From Balanoglossus misakiensis (taxonomy: Eukaryota > Hemichordata), in NCBI GenBank assembly GCA_040954595.2, contig CM082592.2, positions 8,680,001-8,744,000 of the forward strand: a stretch of 64,000 bases of DNA, given 5' to 3'. Below the pieces are notes generated by a model. The model had not been told where the DNA came from and searched no databases. It saw only the letters and a list, made by a program, of their open reading frames with translations. The position numbers and the translations under genes were made by a program. The first letter of the stretch is position 1; the number at the start of each line of letters is the position of its first letter. Shown here piece by piece: positions 10,751-25,400 of this stretch.

Positions 10751-13700
10751 TAAAAGAAAGTGAAAATTGTGTTATATTACACACATTGGATGAGGTTGGT
10801 GTGTTTTTTTTTGGGGGGGGGCGTAGGATATCCGTGTGCGCCATATGACAGCATGCTGAACACCAGCCCCTTGAGGATTAACGATTCGGCATATAAATCA
10901 AGGATTTCATTTTTTTAGAGTTTTAGCCATGATTCCATTTTACAGGTTTTTTTGTTATATCACAGTGCTTTATTTTAAAATTTTACTCCACATTTAGTGT
11001 ATATAGTGTAAATGTTATTGTCCGACACTGCATATAGTAAGGATGGCCGCTTCAACGGAAGATCGGGTTGGAATGAAAGCTTAAAATATTATATTGTGAT
11101 ATCAATAATAATCCACGAGGTCGGATGTGCCCAGTTTCCCGGCCATCCCCTCTAAACACCAGTCAAATGAATTCTGACCCGGTGTAAATTAACAACACGG
11201 CGCTGTATAGTCGATTCTCGCTAAAATAAACAACAACATTATTTCCAAGAGATGGAAACAAATAAGAAAGATGCCTTACCCGTTTAATTTTGCTGATTAC
11301 ATACAACACAGTGTACACCCGTATCATTCCAATCCGCCAGTGTTCGGGGGTCAGTGACGCACTGGCAGCAACAGATGCGTGTTTGATCGGCAAGAGAGGC
11401 AAAATTTATTGTTCAACGGATTCGTAAAATTTCATGAAAATAACATTTGTGAAAGTGAGTTTTCTAGAAATTCTCAATTTAACTTCCTATGGGAAGAGAC
11501 AAATGCGTTTACAAATTTACGTTCTGCGCGCACATACTAAAGTTTCATAGTACTTGTGAGTATACTTTGGGAATTTTCCCTGTCCTTTCGTTGTCAAGAG
11601 AGAAAAAAAAAATACGTTTTGTGTTTTGTTTCTATTCTATTGCACTATATGTAGATACTCAGTGTCGTGAATTTATAATATTATTATTTGTTTTAATTCG
11701 CACGCTGCATTTGCCCACCAACTGAGGTCCGAGGAACAATATAATTTTTCTTCCTGGCCTGGTGTGAACTGTGTCTCGCATTAGAGGTATAAAAAATATT
11801 AGGTTGCCATGGCAGCGCGCGTCAGAGTATTCACAAGGACGGGGTGATGTTGCATATCGGGTGTTGAATGGCAAAAGTGGGTCAGGACTTGATAATATTT
11901 CGCAAAACCGAGAGACGTGATGTGCAGACTCTAAGAAATATTTGACTGGTTTTGCACCCAAAACTCCCATTGTGTGCACAATTTATTCATGTTCCCCCAA
12001 AATTTTAACACACACGCTTAAACCAAAGGAGCGGCCTTACCGGCGGCAGTTCAGTGCCGAGGCCTTTTAAGCTTGTGAACAGCTGTGATTTGCAATGCGT
12101 TATACCGTTTTAACCGTTCGCGGCGGATCAGCTTGAAATGGGGCGCATGCTTAGAGTTTAAACCCTTTCACCACCATGGTTCAGTCCATTGTTTTCTATG
12201 GTAAGGTTGGACCTCTATAGAGGGAACTGGGGATGAAACGGTTAAATAGCGTTAAAGGGGTGGTGAATTGACTCGGAGAGTAAGTGAGAAGTTAAATTGA
12301 GTCTCCGAGCCTTGCTGTATAGTTAGTATAGCCTGGTTCACTGCCCTGTCCGACTTGGATAAGCAAAGAAAATCCAAACATCTAGTTTCACCGATATTCT
12401 TTGCGTTGAATTTAAAACGTGTAATATATTTGTAGAATAGTAGTTAAATATTTTTTCTTTCCAACAAAGCAACCGAACGCAAACAGCGCTGTCGGGCGAT
12501 CGATGTCGGGAGGACCAAAACGCATGCGCAATCACCAATATAACGTACATGTACAATTCAATTCAAGCAGTAGATTATATACAGCATTGGTAATACAGCC
12601 TCGGATGCAGTAAACAACAGACTCAGTTAGAGGAAATTGCGGTGGAAGCAAACGGAGAACTGTAGATGAAATGTGAGTGTAAGTATTTCCACCGATTAGT
12701 TTGTTTCGTCGGGTGAGGAGCACACACGAAGTGCAATGGAAGAAAAAACGCCGCTTGCCTCGACGCATATCTGTAATATATCTGGTATTGCTCTAGTAGA
12801 CAATATGAAAGAATGCTTAAGGATATTTCAAAGAAAATTCGGCCTGGTTGTTTAGTCTCACGTCTAGATTGTATGAAATGCGAGATTTTCACGGCTCGCT
12901 TTAAAAAAATTGCCGTTTTGGTGACATCCCTTTCCTTTGTGGTTCTGTCTGTCATTCAATGAATATTACTTGGGCAGCCGGTCATACCTTTGGAGGCCTA
13001 TATGACGTCATCACCATAAACACTTAACGCCGACCCGAGTACATCTTCCGTAATGGCGTCGGCTGGTAGCGATTCTCCCACTGAATTTATTTCAGATGTG
13101 GGTTGTAATTTCTGCTTTTGATGAATATCGGGTCTATTTCTAATTAATCTTTTACTGCCGTATATAGGCTGAATTTCAATACACTGAGTCACACTCATCG
13201 CCACAATTTGGCACAAATTGTCCTGTTATTCATTCGGATGTATATTACGTGTTCTCGGAAGAAGCTTTTATTTTTTTACGGCTTCCCTTCATTTTGAGTG
13301 GATATTGTGTGCAGCATTTCATGTAAAATTACACATGTCACGTGTCGGCGGATAAAATAGGAACTGAACAAAAGACGCGATTTGGTCAGTCCTGTTTTTA
13401 GCATAAGCCCGGTCATTCGACGGATTAATTAATTCAATCATGATACTATGCATTAGCGCCGTCATCCATGCAATACCATGCAGTTTCGTCACGCAATGCA
13501 AAACTTGTTTCGTTCACTTCCCCAATAAATATGGATATTATTCCTCCACGTCGACTTTCTGCACGTTGTACGTATTTTTTGTAAGGAACCGTCAACGGTT
13601 GGCTAGGCATGTCGTAAAAAGACTATTTTAGATCGATTTTCACAATCCAATTTTATTCGCAAACTATACAAACTCTCTCTCTCTCTCCCACTCACTGGCC

Positions 13701-15284
13701 AGTTTGGTTTCCAGTGATTCACGAAACAACGTTGTAGAGATTATACCGCATATCGTTTCTCCAGCTACCCTTACTTTATATGGGATATATATAGGGCCTC
13801 ACAGAGATGTCAACGACATGACATAATATGTACTAGCAGTAGCATGTATGTTGATTATAAAGCGTGACCATTTAGACTTCTGTATAGTTCACTTTATCGC
13901 ATTATTCGAGACACAATCCAATTACCCATAATTGCGCGCGTCTCAGGATATCGCCGCGGCAACATTCACGTAAATTGGAGGAAGCGTAGAACTACACTGT
14001 GAATCGACGGCATTTAGAGAAATTATGCCAACACCGAAAGACAGTTGGAATTTCCGCCATCTTTGCTAATCGATAGAAAAGTCCGAGTGCCATTGTTCCC
14101 TGCCTTGCATAATCTGTGGAAGATTCATTATAGGTCACTTTAAAGACCACAGATGCGTTATTAAAGAATAATATAGTAACAATGGTCTCAAAGATATTAT
14201 ACTCATGCATTTTAATTCCATTTCGTTTGTTTCGAATTCACCTACTTGTTTTATTTATAGCAACAATCGTATATCGTAGCTATTGGTTACATTACCATGA
14301 ATTCGAAATTGGCCTAAGCAACATTAAAACTGGCGCAGTTTTCAGCATTTCGATTGCTTCGGATTCCAGACAAATATCCTCTCCGACAATAAAGCTGGGT
14401 TCTGAGTAGTCAAATTAGACGTAATTGTGCCGTGAATGAGAGGCTGCAGCCATGGAAACCACACGTTTACGAAATTTGACTATATTTGGATGATCCCTGT
14501 AATGCGTTTTCGTCAGTCGCGGAATGGTCAGTGATTACACGGAACGAGGCGGTCCAATTTCAACCAAGCGAAGTTTCATCAATAAATTCGCGTCGCGACG
14601 TACTGAAGTATTTGAAGACAAATGTTGGGCCCCAGGGACAGATTTTCAGTAGAATGACAGTCCTCAAAACCGTATATACTCTTTGTTATATTAAAAGATG
14701 CCAATCTTTTTGAAGAATGCATATGAAGAAGGGAGCGTGCGCCCTCGATTCAAGCGACAAATTTTCCTGTCTACAGGGCACATGTGCAAGTATAAACCTT
14801 AGTTTTTGGGGTACAGCTGTTTAATAATCTGGAGAACGAACAATCCCACCCCTTTTCACATTTAAAACAAAAACTGAATGTCCGATTTGTTTTTCAGGTT
14901 TTCTGTTCTAATGTGGAATATTTAGAAGCAAATGTCAGGCGTTATGGACACGACGGTTGCTATCCACGATGTTTCGTCGTCGACACAGCAACCGTAAGCT
15001 TCAAGTTTATTTTGTCTCCCGCTTGAATGGTCACTTTTGTCATAGGATAAGAAAAAGTACACCGTTTTATTATTTTCACGGCCCGAGAAGTTGAACAGAA
15101 AATCACTGTCGATTTTTAAAACAGCGCCATCTGTCGTTGAATGCGTAAGTACAGTAGTAAGGTCATGTATGCAAATCTCAGTATCGGAATATACAGATAG
15201 GAAACAACTACAGTGAGAGCGTATATCCCACAAAACTGGCGTATATCGTGAGTGGTTTGTATTTTGCATGTATTCTCACGCAAC
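10751..15284. other. Spacer upstream of the SVOP-like gene
   Basis: No coding frame is supported. The right part should hold the SVOP promoter and 5' UTR, and the left part the 5' region of sulfotransferase copy 2. One palindromic repeat copy is at 12161-12245. Short CT and GT runs occur (for example near 13673-13688). Nothing else stands out. Confidence 0.45.
12161..12245 (+). mobile_element. ~85-bp inverted-repeat element (MITE-like), copy 1
   Basis: Begins AACCCTTTCACCACCATGG and ends with the near-reverse complement GGGGATGAAACGGTT. The core has CTCTATAGAG, and ATTGTTTTCTATGGTAA sits in the middle. Five further copies occur in introns of this window in both orientations. Confidence 0.6.
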
Positions 15285-18200
15285 ATGGATGCCCTTATTT
15301 CCAGATTTGTCAAATTTAGGCGGTTTCGAGACGAGGAGGACAGCAACTATGAACACCTAGGCGGGGAGGACCAAGTCGAAATATCGAAGGGTGCGTCTGG
15401 TGATGATCCTTCGCCTCCGACACTTGACAGTGATGAGCTCCGGAGGAGGGCCGTTGAATCTCTCGATGAAGGTAGGTTTGGAATTTTGACCGCTTAATAT
15501 TGTATGACAGGTTTCAGCTTGCTACTTGTTGCTCCCGATGGGCGATGCTGTAATATCGGGGCATCAACTGCAGCTGTCGGGACTGACCGGCCAGTGATGG
15601 GGCGGGGAGCCAGAGACGACGGTCATCGAGGTCATCGGCCGGGTGTACGTACGTATGTGTGGACGATTGTTAAATCCCAAGGTCACTGCAATCGGACTTT
15701 CACCAATATGGCGGAGGTGAACGAATATGTTGACCACTGAGATAGACTCGAACATTGGCATTCATGGGTGAGGTTGCTGAGTCCGCATCCCGACCACGCC
15801 CCCCTTCTTGGTAGAGGCGAGGCTAGGGATACGGACCCCCAGCAAGGTTGAGGTAGCTTGTGAGTTTCATATTTTTAATCTTTGAAAGATCGAAATTAAT
15901 CTGATCTCATTTGTTAATAATATCGGTGATTTCTTGCAGGTACTAAATTATTAAAATAAGTGTTATTTATAATCCACCCACACATGGCACACAAATCATA
16001 AATTAGCCTGTCAGTAACTGATGATTGTAGGTTGTGTTTGATACGTTTTTGCTAGATTTTGTCACTTGTTTGAAAACAGACATGATCAGTGTTTGTTTCT
16101 AGATGATTGTCAGCTAAATACTAAAATCTGTGTGAATTTCTAATCAAAGGGTTTGCAAACAGTATGATGTATACCCCATGTCATTTTGTTGACTTAATTA
16201 GTTAATATGTGTTTTACATGTATGTAAAATTAAACAATGACAGTGCTATTATCAAGAACACAAACAACAACAACAACAACAACACCAATAATGATAGTTA
16301 ATATAATTTTCCATTGGTTGATCACCAGATTCCTTCACTGTTGAAGATGCTGTGGAGGCCATCGGGTTTGGAAGGTTTCAAATCAAGCTTTCCATTATTG
16401 CAGGACTATGTTGGGTAAGACTTTCATAAATGGGCCACTTCCATCATGTTAATAATTAGACTGAATAACTAACATCTCTCGTGAAATAAAAATAACCATG
16501 AAACAATGATTAATCTGGGGATTTAAATGACCCTACAAGTCTTGTATCAAATTGTAACAGCTGTTTCCACATTATATTGAACTCTTGCTGCATGGATTGT
16601 TATTGTATCACTATCTAATTATGAAATGCTGTCATGTCTTTTACTGGTGAAATTCATAATTTTTGACCTTTGCGTGTATAGTACTTGCAATATTTTGATT
16701 CTGCCATTTTTAAATTTATTCCAAGGTCTTTTAATGTTCTCTGATCGCAAGTGCAGATTTGATCTCAATATTATAGTCTACCAAAAGCAAGACAATTCAT
16801 TTTCTAATATTGAAAGAGATGGCGCTAGTATGACATGACAACATGCAAATTTATTGACATGTTGCCCCCCCCCCCCCCCCCGCCCCAGCAATTTGTCAAG
16901 GGGGGGGGGGCAATGCCCCTTAAAATGATGTCATTCACATGAAACATAAGGGGGAAAATGAAACAATTACAAAAATACATCGCACTCATTATGAAGTATA
17001 ACGTTATTGTTTTTTTCCATTCAGATGGCAGATGCCATGGAAATGATGATTCTGAGTATCCTGTCACCAGAACTTCACTGCCAGTGGAAGTTGCAATCCT
17101 GGCAAGAGGCCCTGATAACCACAGTTGTCTTCATTGGCATGTTCATGAGTTCGACGCTGTGGGGGACAATCTGTGACAGATATGGACGAAGGCTGGTATG
17201 TGTAACTTGTATGACAAATCTCTATTCCAGCATCAAAGTGTACCAATAATGTACGAGTTTTCAACCCCATACATTAATACTAATAGAAAAAATAATTAGC
17301 TCTGCTGTCGGGAACATGGAATTTATGAGATAGTCTGATTCGGTAATGTAGACATGGTCAAAGTACTATATTGTCACAGTGGGGGAAAAAGCACAATTTG
17401 AACTGAAACTGTTATCCAAAATGTTAAACGTTATGTCAGATTGTGTCAATAATAATATATCATCAAATTATCATAATGGAGTGAAGGGTTCAGACAGTGG
17501 CGAAGGTTGTAATGTGTAAATAAATTAAATGCTCTTTTGTATGACACCTTTTATTAAATGCCAACTGATTCTATTTTGTACGAATTTTTATCAGGATTAT
17601 GACAGATGGAGCCATATTAAAACGTTTCCTCCAGAGCTATTTTCAAATTTTGCCCTTCACTCAGCATATTAAAATTAAGTTACGATTTCACACAGACTGG
17701 CTAGAACATGCAGATGATTGTATCTAAAATGAACCACCATGTAAATGGTATTGCGGGTTTTAAATGCTTCCAGCTGACGCATGGAACATATGCTACCGGG
17801 CAAAGTGAGACAACAAGAGCCTTCCATTGTCGACGTTATTTTGACTCCTTGCTGAAAATGGGCTGATCTCTACGGATGTGTTTTATTCACAGAGGCTGTA
17901 GCTTTGTCCAGGAACACAGCCAAAGTCACAAGCTTTTTATTATCCATTATTCTGGATTTTTTTTGCTACATAACTCTTAGTACCGTCTGCTTTACCCCGG
18001 CTGCTGTTTGAAGCTTGTGGCAGCAAAATCAGTTGTGCAGACAATCAATCATCACTGTTTAGTGTTGGTGAAATTTTAATTTATAGTGTTTAAAAATAAT
18101 ATTGACATGTTGAGATGTAATATACTACTAGTAGAAACATACACTTTCATATCACGAAAGTCACAACATTCACACCCTATAATTTCCATGTAATCCATAC

Positions 18201-21200
18201 TGGATTATCCTAACTTTCCTGCATCTCATCCCATTCCAGGGTCTCATCATGTGTTCCGTCTGGTTGTTCTACTATGGCATCCTCACCGCCTTTGCGCCAT
18301 CCCTTATCTGGCTTCTCATCCTTCGAGGTCTGGTTGGCTTTGGCATTGGTGGGGTGCCCCAGTCGTAAGTAGCCAACCAACATTCTCATATCTTGCGCCA
18401 ATTTTCTCTTGTTTAGACACTGGAGAGGGGACACCCAATGGATGGTATATGTTCCCAGCGATCACGGCATTTCATATAGCCATCATTCACTTATTCATTT
18501 TTAAAATACCAATGAAATTATGGAACTACTAAAACTACTATTGCCTTCTATTTTCAGGGTGACTCTGTACTCCGAATTTCTACCGTCCTCAGCAAGGGCT
18601 AGGTGTGTTGTATTTATTGAGGTAAGTGTGCGTAACTCATGATATGACAGTATATCAAGAAAACACTTATTTTGATAAATTGTGCAAAAAATTAAAGAAG
18701 TAAACGATAGAGAAATCTCTTGTGCCAATTTTCAGATTTTCAGAGCACAGTGCAAATTCTGTAGTCTGATGACATCATTTTGAAATGTTTTGTCTTTCAA
18801 TCACAGGTATTCTGGGCACTCGGGGCATGTTTTGAAGTGGCTTTAGCATTGGTTGTCATGCCGACACTGGGATGGCGGTGGTTGCTCATATTCTCGGCTC
18901 TGCCAGTTCTCATATTTGCTGTTTCGTGCAAGGTAATTTTAGTGGCATCGACTTTCTAACAATAGACTTCTGTCCCCTGTTGTGGACTATCATAGAAAGC
19001 AGCTTGTTAGTTGCAGGTACTACTTTTGTATTATTTTTAAAAAGGAACGAATGTTTGCCAGTGTGAGTGGGCCTTTGCTGGGATTATGATTTGACTTGAT
19101 TTGATTTGATTTGATTTGATTTCATGATCACAGTGGATGCCAGAGAGTGCCAGATACCATGTTATATGTGGCCACCAAGAAAAGGCTCACGAGATTCTGA
19201 AGAGGATAGCGTTGGAAAATAATAGACCCATGCCTCTGGGTAAACTCGTAGTCAAGGACGTCAAGGTACGTGTGTTAATTGATAGTGATGCTGTACCCAG
19301 GAAGACAGAACTTGAATATCATCAACCCTTTCATCCCCAGTTCTCTCTATAGAGGGTCCAAGTTTACCTTAGAAAACAATGGATTTGGACTGAACCATGG
19401 TGGTGAAAGGGGTTAAAGACTTTAACCTGCAAAACTGAGTGAAATTTCCAGGGCTAACAATCCTGATATGTTTGACAACTGCAATTTGACAAAAAGTCAC
19501 CGTTTGTGTAATGCGGTAGATTTTCATTTATGACGAATCATGAATATCGTAACTTGTGTTTTTCAGGAAAAAAGGGGAAAGTTTAGCGATCTATTTACAC
19601 CAGAGTTGAGGGTGACAAGTGTTATACTAATGTTTATATGGTAAGTGAATAAAAAGCAAACTGAATGTGTTGGCAGCGTAGATAAAAAAAAATATTGTGT
19701 TTTATATATTCTGATTTGTGTACTCTCCATTAATATTTTCAGATTTTTTTTTCATTTCAAATTGGAAATCATGTCTGTGCTTGTTGGTTTGTTTTTTACC
19801 AGGTTTGCAAATGCATTTTCGTACTATGGGTTGGTTTTAATGACTACAGAACTGTTCCAGGCTGGGGGTTCATGCCAAGGTGAGAATCTGTCCAACAGGA
19901 AATGACTTGAAATCATATCACCCCTGTTTCTGAGTGTACAGATCCAAACTGCCAGTTAAAAAGAGTGGTTTTGGACCATAGTATTATGATTAAGGGGGCC
20001 GAATGGTGATTTTTTGGTGGTCTTTGTCATCAACAGAGATCGCTGGCGGATCAGGTACAGGAATGTGTTACACAGATTGTCGAGGGCTGAATACAAAAGA
20101 CTACACAGATCTCCTGTGGACATCTATAGCAGAGTTTCCAGGTAATGTTTTGGTGTCTTATTGCAGCTGTAAGCTAGCCTGATGAAATACACCAGAGGTA
20201 CATGCAGTCACTTGTGGTTTAATATTTGCCTGTGGTGTCTGCACATGTTTAGAATTGTTTGAAGCAATAACCGATGACATGTCCAGACAAGGCAATTCAT
20301 TTCCCTCAGGCTATTTGCAGTTGAAATGACATGTCACAAACAGGGAAATTACAGTTGAGTTGAACGCAAATAGCACACTGAACATGTTCATAGAAATCCT
20401 TTCCATGAGTGCTGAACATTGATTTAGAGGAAATGTTCTTAATCACGAAGCTTTCTACAAAATTGATATTGTGTTCGAGTGTTTGCTGTTCTCTTCAATT
20501 ATGTCATTATCTTCCCATTTTAGGTTTGGTGGTGACATTTTTGATCATCGAGAGGCTGGGTCGCAAGAAAACCATGGCAATAGAATTTCTAATCTTCGCA
20601 ATATTTACATTTTTAGTCGCAATATGCACAACAAGGTAAGGGGAGATGTTGCGTGACCATTGTTGTTTGAAATATTGTGGTGGTGTTTTGTATTAAATGT
20701 GTGTTTTGTGTGTGTGTGTGTGTGATGAGATGTTATGAAGTTGTTTACCGATAATAGAAATGTATCCTCTAATATCGTACTTGTATGCGTTGTATTTTTC
20801 AGGACTGTTCTGACAATATTTCTGTTCATAGCCAGGGCTTTTATCTCTGGCGCATTCCAAGCAGCCTATGTCTACACTCCAGAGGTGAGAAAGTCAGCTT
20901 TCATAAAAAACAGCACTTAGATAATGTAACTATGTTCATTAGCTCCATATTTCATACAAGTTGGTGCCGATAATCAGAGAATTCTCTTCATAAATCTCCT
21001 TCCGTGCCTTTTGTTCAGGTCTACCCAACAACTGTCAGAGCGGTCGGACTTGGCTCTTGTAGTGGCATGGCTAGGGTTGGTGCAATAATTACTCCGTTTG
21101 TAGCGCAGGTAAGTGGATCAGATCTAAACAGAAGAATGGGTCTATACGAGCTGTAGAGGGCAGCATTCACCACCCTGGAGGAGTTGCCCAAGTGCATGGT

Positions 21201-21741
21201 ATTTTTGAGTGGTGGTATTAAAAGCTTGCATAATGAAAAGGACTGATAAGGACGATGTTTGACTATTTTAAAATTATTAAAAATTACTTAAATGAAAGAG
21301 CACCAAATGCACTGGTTCGACCAAAGTTCAGTTTGAGAATATGGTCACAGAGAATTGATTTTGCTTGGACTGTTTCAGGTGATGTTGCGGATATCTCAGA
21401 CGTTGGCAGTGTCTATTTATGGTTCAGTGTGTCTTGTGGCGGCCGTAGCATCTATGTTGTTACCTATCGAGACAAAAGGAAGAGCAATGCAGGTAAAATT
21501 TTGTTAATTTTATTCCTCAAGTCCAACCTTACCATATCTCTCTCATTCTATGTCGATCCCTCATAAAACTTGCACTGTGGTTGAAATCCACTGAACAATC
21601 CCGGCGAGCCAATTGATGAAAAAGTTGGGTCCATCCTGAATAAGCATGTCTCTTTTCTCTTTTCAGGAAACTAGACATCCCGGCCACCAAAGTGAACCGA
21701 ACACTCAAGAACAATCGCAACAGTCAACCCAAAACAACTAA
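15285..21741 (+). CDS. SVOP: Synaptic vesicle 2-related protein (SVOP), MFS transporter
   Basis: Fifteen exons: 15285-15471, 16329-16414, 17025-17195, 18240-18364, 18558-18621, 18807-18932, 19134-19265, 19567-19640, 19803-19879, 20037-20141, 20524-20635, 20803-20884, 21019-21108, 21379-21492, 21667-21741. The sum is 1620 nt, 539 aa, close to vertebrate SVOP. Frames join at every junction. It should be a 12-helix organic-ion-transporter-like protein of vesicle membranes; its substrate is unknown. Visible signatures are [13 protein letters not shown] before helix 1, [13 protein letters not shown], the MFS loop [10 protein letters not shown] (138-147), the second-half loop [20 protein letters not shown] and YVYTPEVYPT. 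The luminal loop after helix 7 is Cys-containing. The Met at 15285 is chosen because the following VKFRRF aligns with vertebrates; an in-frame Met at 15252 would add 11 residues. Confidence 0.93.
16861..16915. repeat. Poly-C / poly-G fold-back in SVOP intron 2
   Basis: TTG plus a C-run (16865-16881) is followed about 20 bases later by a G-run (16900-16910) plus CAA. The two arms could pair as a hairpin, or each could form a quadruplex or i-motif. Confidence 0.55.
19324..19416 (-). mobile_element. ~85-bp inverted-repeat element (MITE-like), copy 2
   Basis: In SVOP intron 7, opposite in orientation to the copy at 12161. It starts AACCCTTTCATCCCCAG, contains CTCTATAGAG and AGAAAACAATGGATTTGGA, and ends CCATGGTGGTGAAAGGGGTT. 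Confidence 0.6.
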
Positions 21742-22485
21742 AACAAAATTATGTCAAATAGCTAGAATCTGACAACTTTTCAGGTGGTTTCTATATTTAA
21801 ATTTTTTACAGATGAATTAATCTGTAGTAAACTGTAGACTGGTAGATTCATCATTTGAGACGCTTGCTGTCATTTTCTCCTCTCTGGGCGATAGAATACA
21901 AGCAACCAAGCTGCCAGTTTGACTTATAGGTTGTTAGAAAATTGTCTATCGCTGTGACATTGGCTACGTTCCATGCTCAGAAATAGAGTACAAATAAGTT
22001 TCGTTAATCATCAAGCTCTTATGCAGCCATTAAAATGCTTATTTAGTTTCTCCAGTACTGTAGATAAGGTTTTCCTCGTTCTATATATCATTGTAAAATA
22101 TTCATAGCAGATATTGTGTATATGTACAATAGCTGAAATTGTGTACAGTGGAAATATAAAGTTTGTATTGTATTAAAAGTACTAGTATGTAATTATGAAA
22201 ATGGTGTAATATTGTTCTGTAACTCATGTTAATATACATTCCATATAAAGTCATTAAAGCAAAAGATTTGTTTTCATGCAGTGTGTATATGGTCGTTATG
22301 TTGTATATAATTTATGCATGTTTGCATACAGCGCAACCAGCCGTAGTCTCGGTTACCCAGACGCCTTTGCTCTGCCGATGCTCTCCTTTTTCTGGAATTT
22401 TTCAGAATATTTGGACACAAGAGGGCGTTTTGGGCGCCATGTTTGAAAAACACTGAGGTCAGTCTGGGTCACAAATGATGTCGAT
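21742..22485. other. SVOP 3' UTR and RADX promoter region
   Basis: SVOP and RADX lie in the same direction only 744 bp apart. The left part is AT-rich 3' UTR without a clear AATAAA. The right part becomes more GC-rich and holds an E2F-like site at 22428-22440. Confidence 0.5.
22428..22440 (+). promoter_or_regulatory. E2F-like site upstream of RADX
   Basis: TTTTGGGCGCCAT resembles the E2F consensus TTTSSCGC. It lies 46 bases before the RADX ATG, a sensible place for a replication-fork gene. Pattern match only. Confidence 0.3.
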
Positions 22486-25400
22486 ATGGCTTCGGCCAGT
22501 GTTGATGAAAACTCTGCTGATGAGCAAGATCAACGTTCAATTTCCCGGCAGACGCTGCACAACTTCAAAGAAACTGTGAGGCGACTTCAGGCAGTTGGAA
22601 ATAAGATTGAAGCCACCGATCTCCTGGTAATATGTGCAAATCTTCGTGTAGACTGATCATTGTGTAATGTACGTAAAGATTGTTGTAAACAAACAATGTG
22701 TTAACATATGTAGTCATGCTAAAGGAGACTGTAATCATCACCATGCTAAAAGTAAACAGTGTCAATTTGGGTTAATTTTCTGTCAGGTCGTAGCTGTGGA
22801 GAGATACCAGGTAGACGGCAACTTCTACGCCGAGACCGGCCAGACAGACGATGGTCAGAGCCATCACAGCTATGACGTCACACTCACAGATGGCACACAT
22901 CTCATCAAGTGTATCCTTGCAGCAAAACTGAACACTTGCGTCCAACAGAATAAGGTACAGAAATGATACGTTTGCGGGTGCATCACTCGATCTGCAAAAG
23001 CTGTTAAATTATGTGGATATGTGATGCTATGACACGGATATTCATATACATGTACTACCAGTAGTACCTAGATTTTCACATTTAAATTGTGGATAATATT
23101 GCAGACAGTGTTAACAGGTTTGCACATTTTTATTATAGGTGTATGCAGGTTGCGTGGTGAGACTGTTGGATTGTAAGGTGCATTACAATGAATCAAGTCT
23201 GAAAGCAGAGAGTTATCTGATTATAGAAGATCTATATTGCCTTCAAATCAATGCACCAGCTTTACAAATTGGTGAGTACATTTACTACTTGTTTCTGTCT
23301 GTCTGTCTATCTGTCTGTCTGTCAAAGAATTCAATATGGAGAATTCTTTTCCCCACAACAAATTTACGTAAAGTTTGCATCCTACAAAATTTACATCTCA
23401 TCTCCAGAAAACTTATCCTTCTGGCCTGGTGCCACTGAGCATGAAAAAAACAACCGACCTCTTGCAGCTAGTAGGGAATCTTACCTTCCGTTGTGGAATG
23501 ATGATGATCCGTATGGAGGACAGTGGGAGAACGAAGGTAAGGAGTGAAATGGAAAAGATATATTGTTCCATTTTTGAAACTCCAGAAAAATTAAACTTGG
23601 TAATGGAAGGAAGTCGAAAATTCAACAGTTCAGTTTTCATGGAGGGGGTGTATAAAAATATTTGTTTTCTTTTCTTCAGTCACGTCGAGTAAACTTCCAA
23701 GAAGAGCCATCCCCGCAATCAAAGACATTGCCGGAGTTGTTGAGAGATGGTCATATCGTCGCCTGCAGAAGCCCTATCCTCCACTGATTGGGAAAATAGT
23801 CAGCAAAGCCAGGCTATACTACTATGGAAAATCGACAAGGCCGAGGGAGAAATGGCCATACCAGGTAAATGAGTACATTGTATTTAAAGTAACAAATATT
23901 TTATGGGATATGAACTCAGAATATATGCCAAACTTTCCATATAGTAAATGACACTAAAGCAAGCATATAGGATAGGGTAAATCATTTATATAGCGCCTAG
24001 CATCCATCAGCAATATTCTCTGCCACTTTACAAATGATTCAATGTATGATTGTCCTTCCTGAGCCGTCTTTAGATACACCTAGAGATTGCAGACAGTTCT
24101 GGGTGTGTGTCAGCTATACTCTGGACAAGGTTGGCGCCAAAGTACTGTAATAGGTGAGTATGCCTGCCTGAAGTCTAGCTCTTCCTCCTTTGGCTTCCAC
24201 TGCTAACTTGTAGGGAGGTGACAGACAGATAGGGAGAGAGACTGTGGGTAAAAACACACTGAATAACTACAGCACACCCCGTCTTCTCCCAGTTTACATG
24301 TAGGTAATGTTCTGCTCCTGGAGAATTACGAGCTCAAACGTCGATACGGTCAGCACACCAAACCGGCGCTGCACAACCCGGAGCTGAGATTTCTAGACGC
24401 CGAGCTGAGTTTGAATTCCAGTCATCCGACCGCTGAAATTCTCATCGTCAACCCTTCCTCAATTCCCAAAAATATCAAACTTCCGGACGTCAAACACCAA
24501 TTCCTCACCAGGAGACAGTTGAGGTAACAATTGTGCAGTATCCGTTCTGATCTTGTTCAGTCATGCTATTGTAGCCTGATTTTTCGTTCTTCACTACGTA
24601 GAAAGTTGCTGGCAGCAACAAGTTAATACATTTGTGCAGTTACCATCTTTCAAACTACTCTTCCCTTTCTTATCTTCCATGCTTCAGTGGTGCACCAGAC
24701 AAGTTGATATGCGATGTGTGTGGCATTGTGACATTTGTCGGCAGATGGGAAAGAACCAGAAATACAAAGAAAGGTAGGTTTTTATTATTTATACCGGTAG
24801 TAGTATTAAATATTAGTATCATTATTATGTCTGGCCAGTTTGTTTACCTTGTAGATGTTTGAATCCGAAAACAAGTTCGGTTGTCACTAACTTGTTTATT
24901 CTAATCATTTGTAGGAGCCAATAATAATTGTTTTTGGACATGGAGGTGGGTTCACATGATTGATCCTACCAGTTCTGAACCAATCATATTGCAGTTGTAT
25001 AGTACAGCACAGGTATGTACAGATCTCAACACAAAGTGGGTCAACATGCAACATTTCAATGATGATGAGTTTTCATTTTCTGATATACAATATTTGGTCA
25101 TTTTCAAATTTGGGGAATGGGGGTCAAAGAGTCAAAGTTTTCCTCTCAGTCACAAAATGCATTTTCTGTCTCCGTGTAATTTCAAGCCAATCGTACATGA
25201 TCAGCTGAGACCTGGAACACTACTGGTGTGCACTCAGATGAAAGTTGTCCATCAGGTCGGGATGGATTCCCGATCAAAGCAGTCCTTGTACTTGACAACG
25301 ACCAATGAAAGTCAGGTAGGTGGTCTATTTGCATATCTGTCATGATGAATGGCATCGCCAACAGCCAATGAGAGCTGTGTGTACGACCGAGTGGGTGTGT

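Noticed and set aside
10731-10844. N-terminal extension of sulfotransferase copy 2
   Set aside because: The extension crosses a strong splice acceptor, is Pro/Lys-rich with a poly-T origin, and is absent from copy 1.
15504-15740. 78-codon frame in SVOP intron 1
   Set aside because: Lies after a good donor in a known intron position, with no homology and no acceptor logic.
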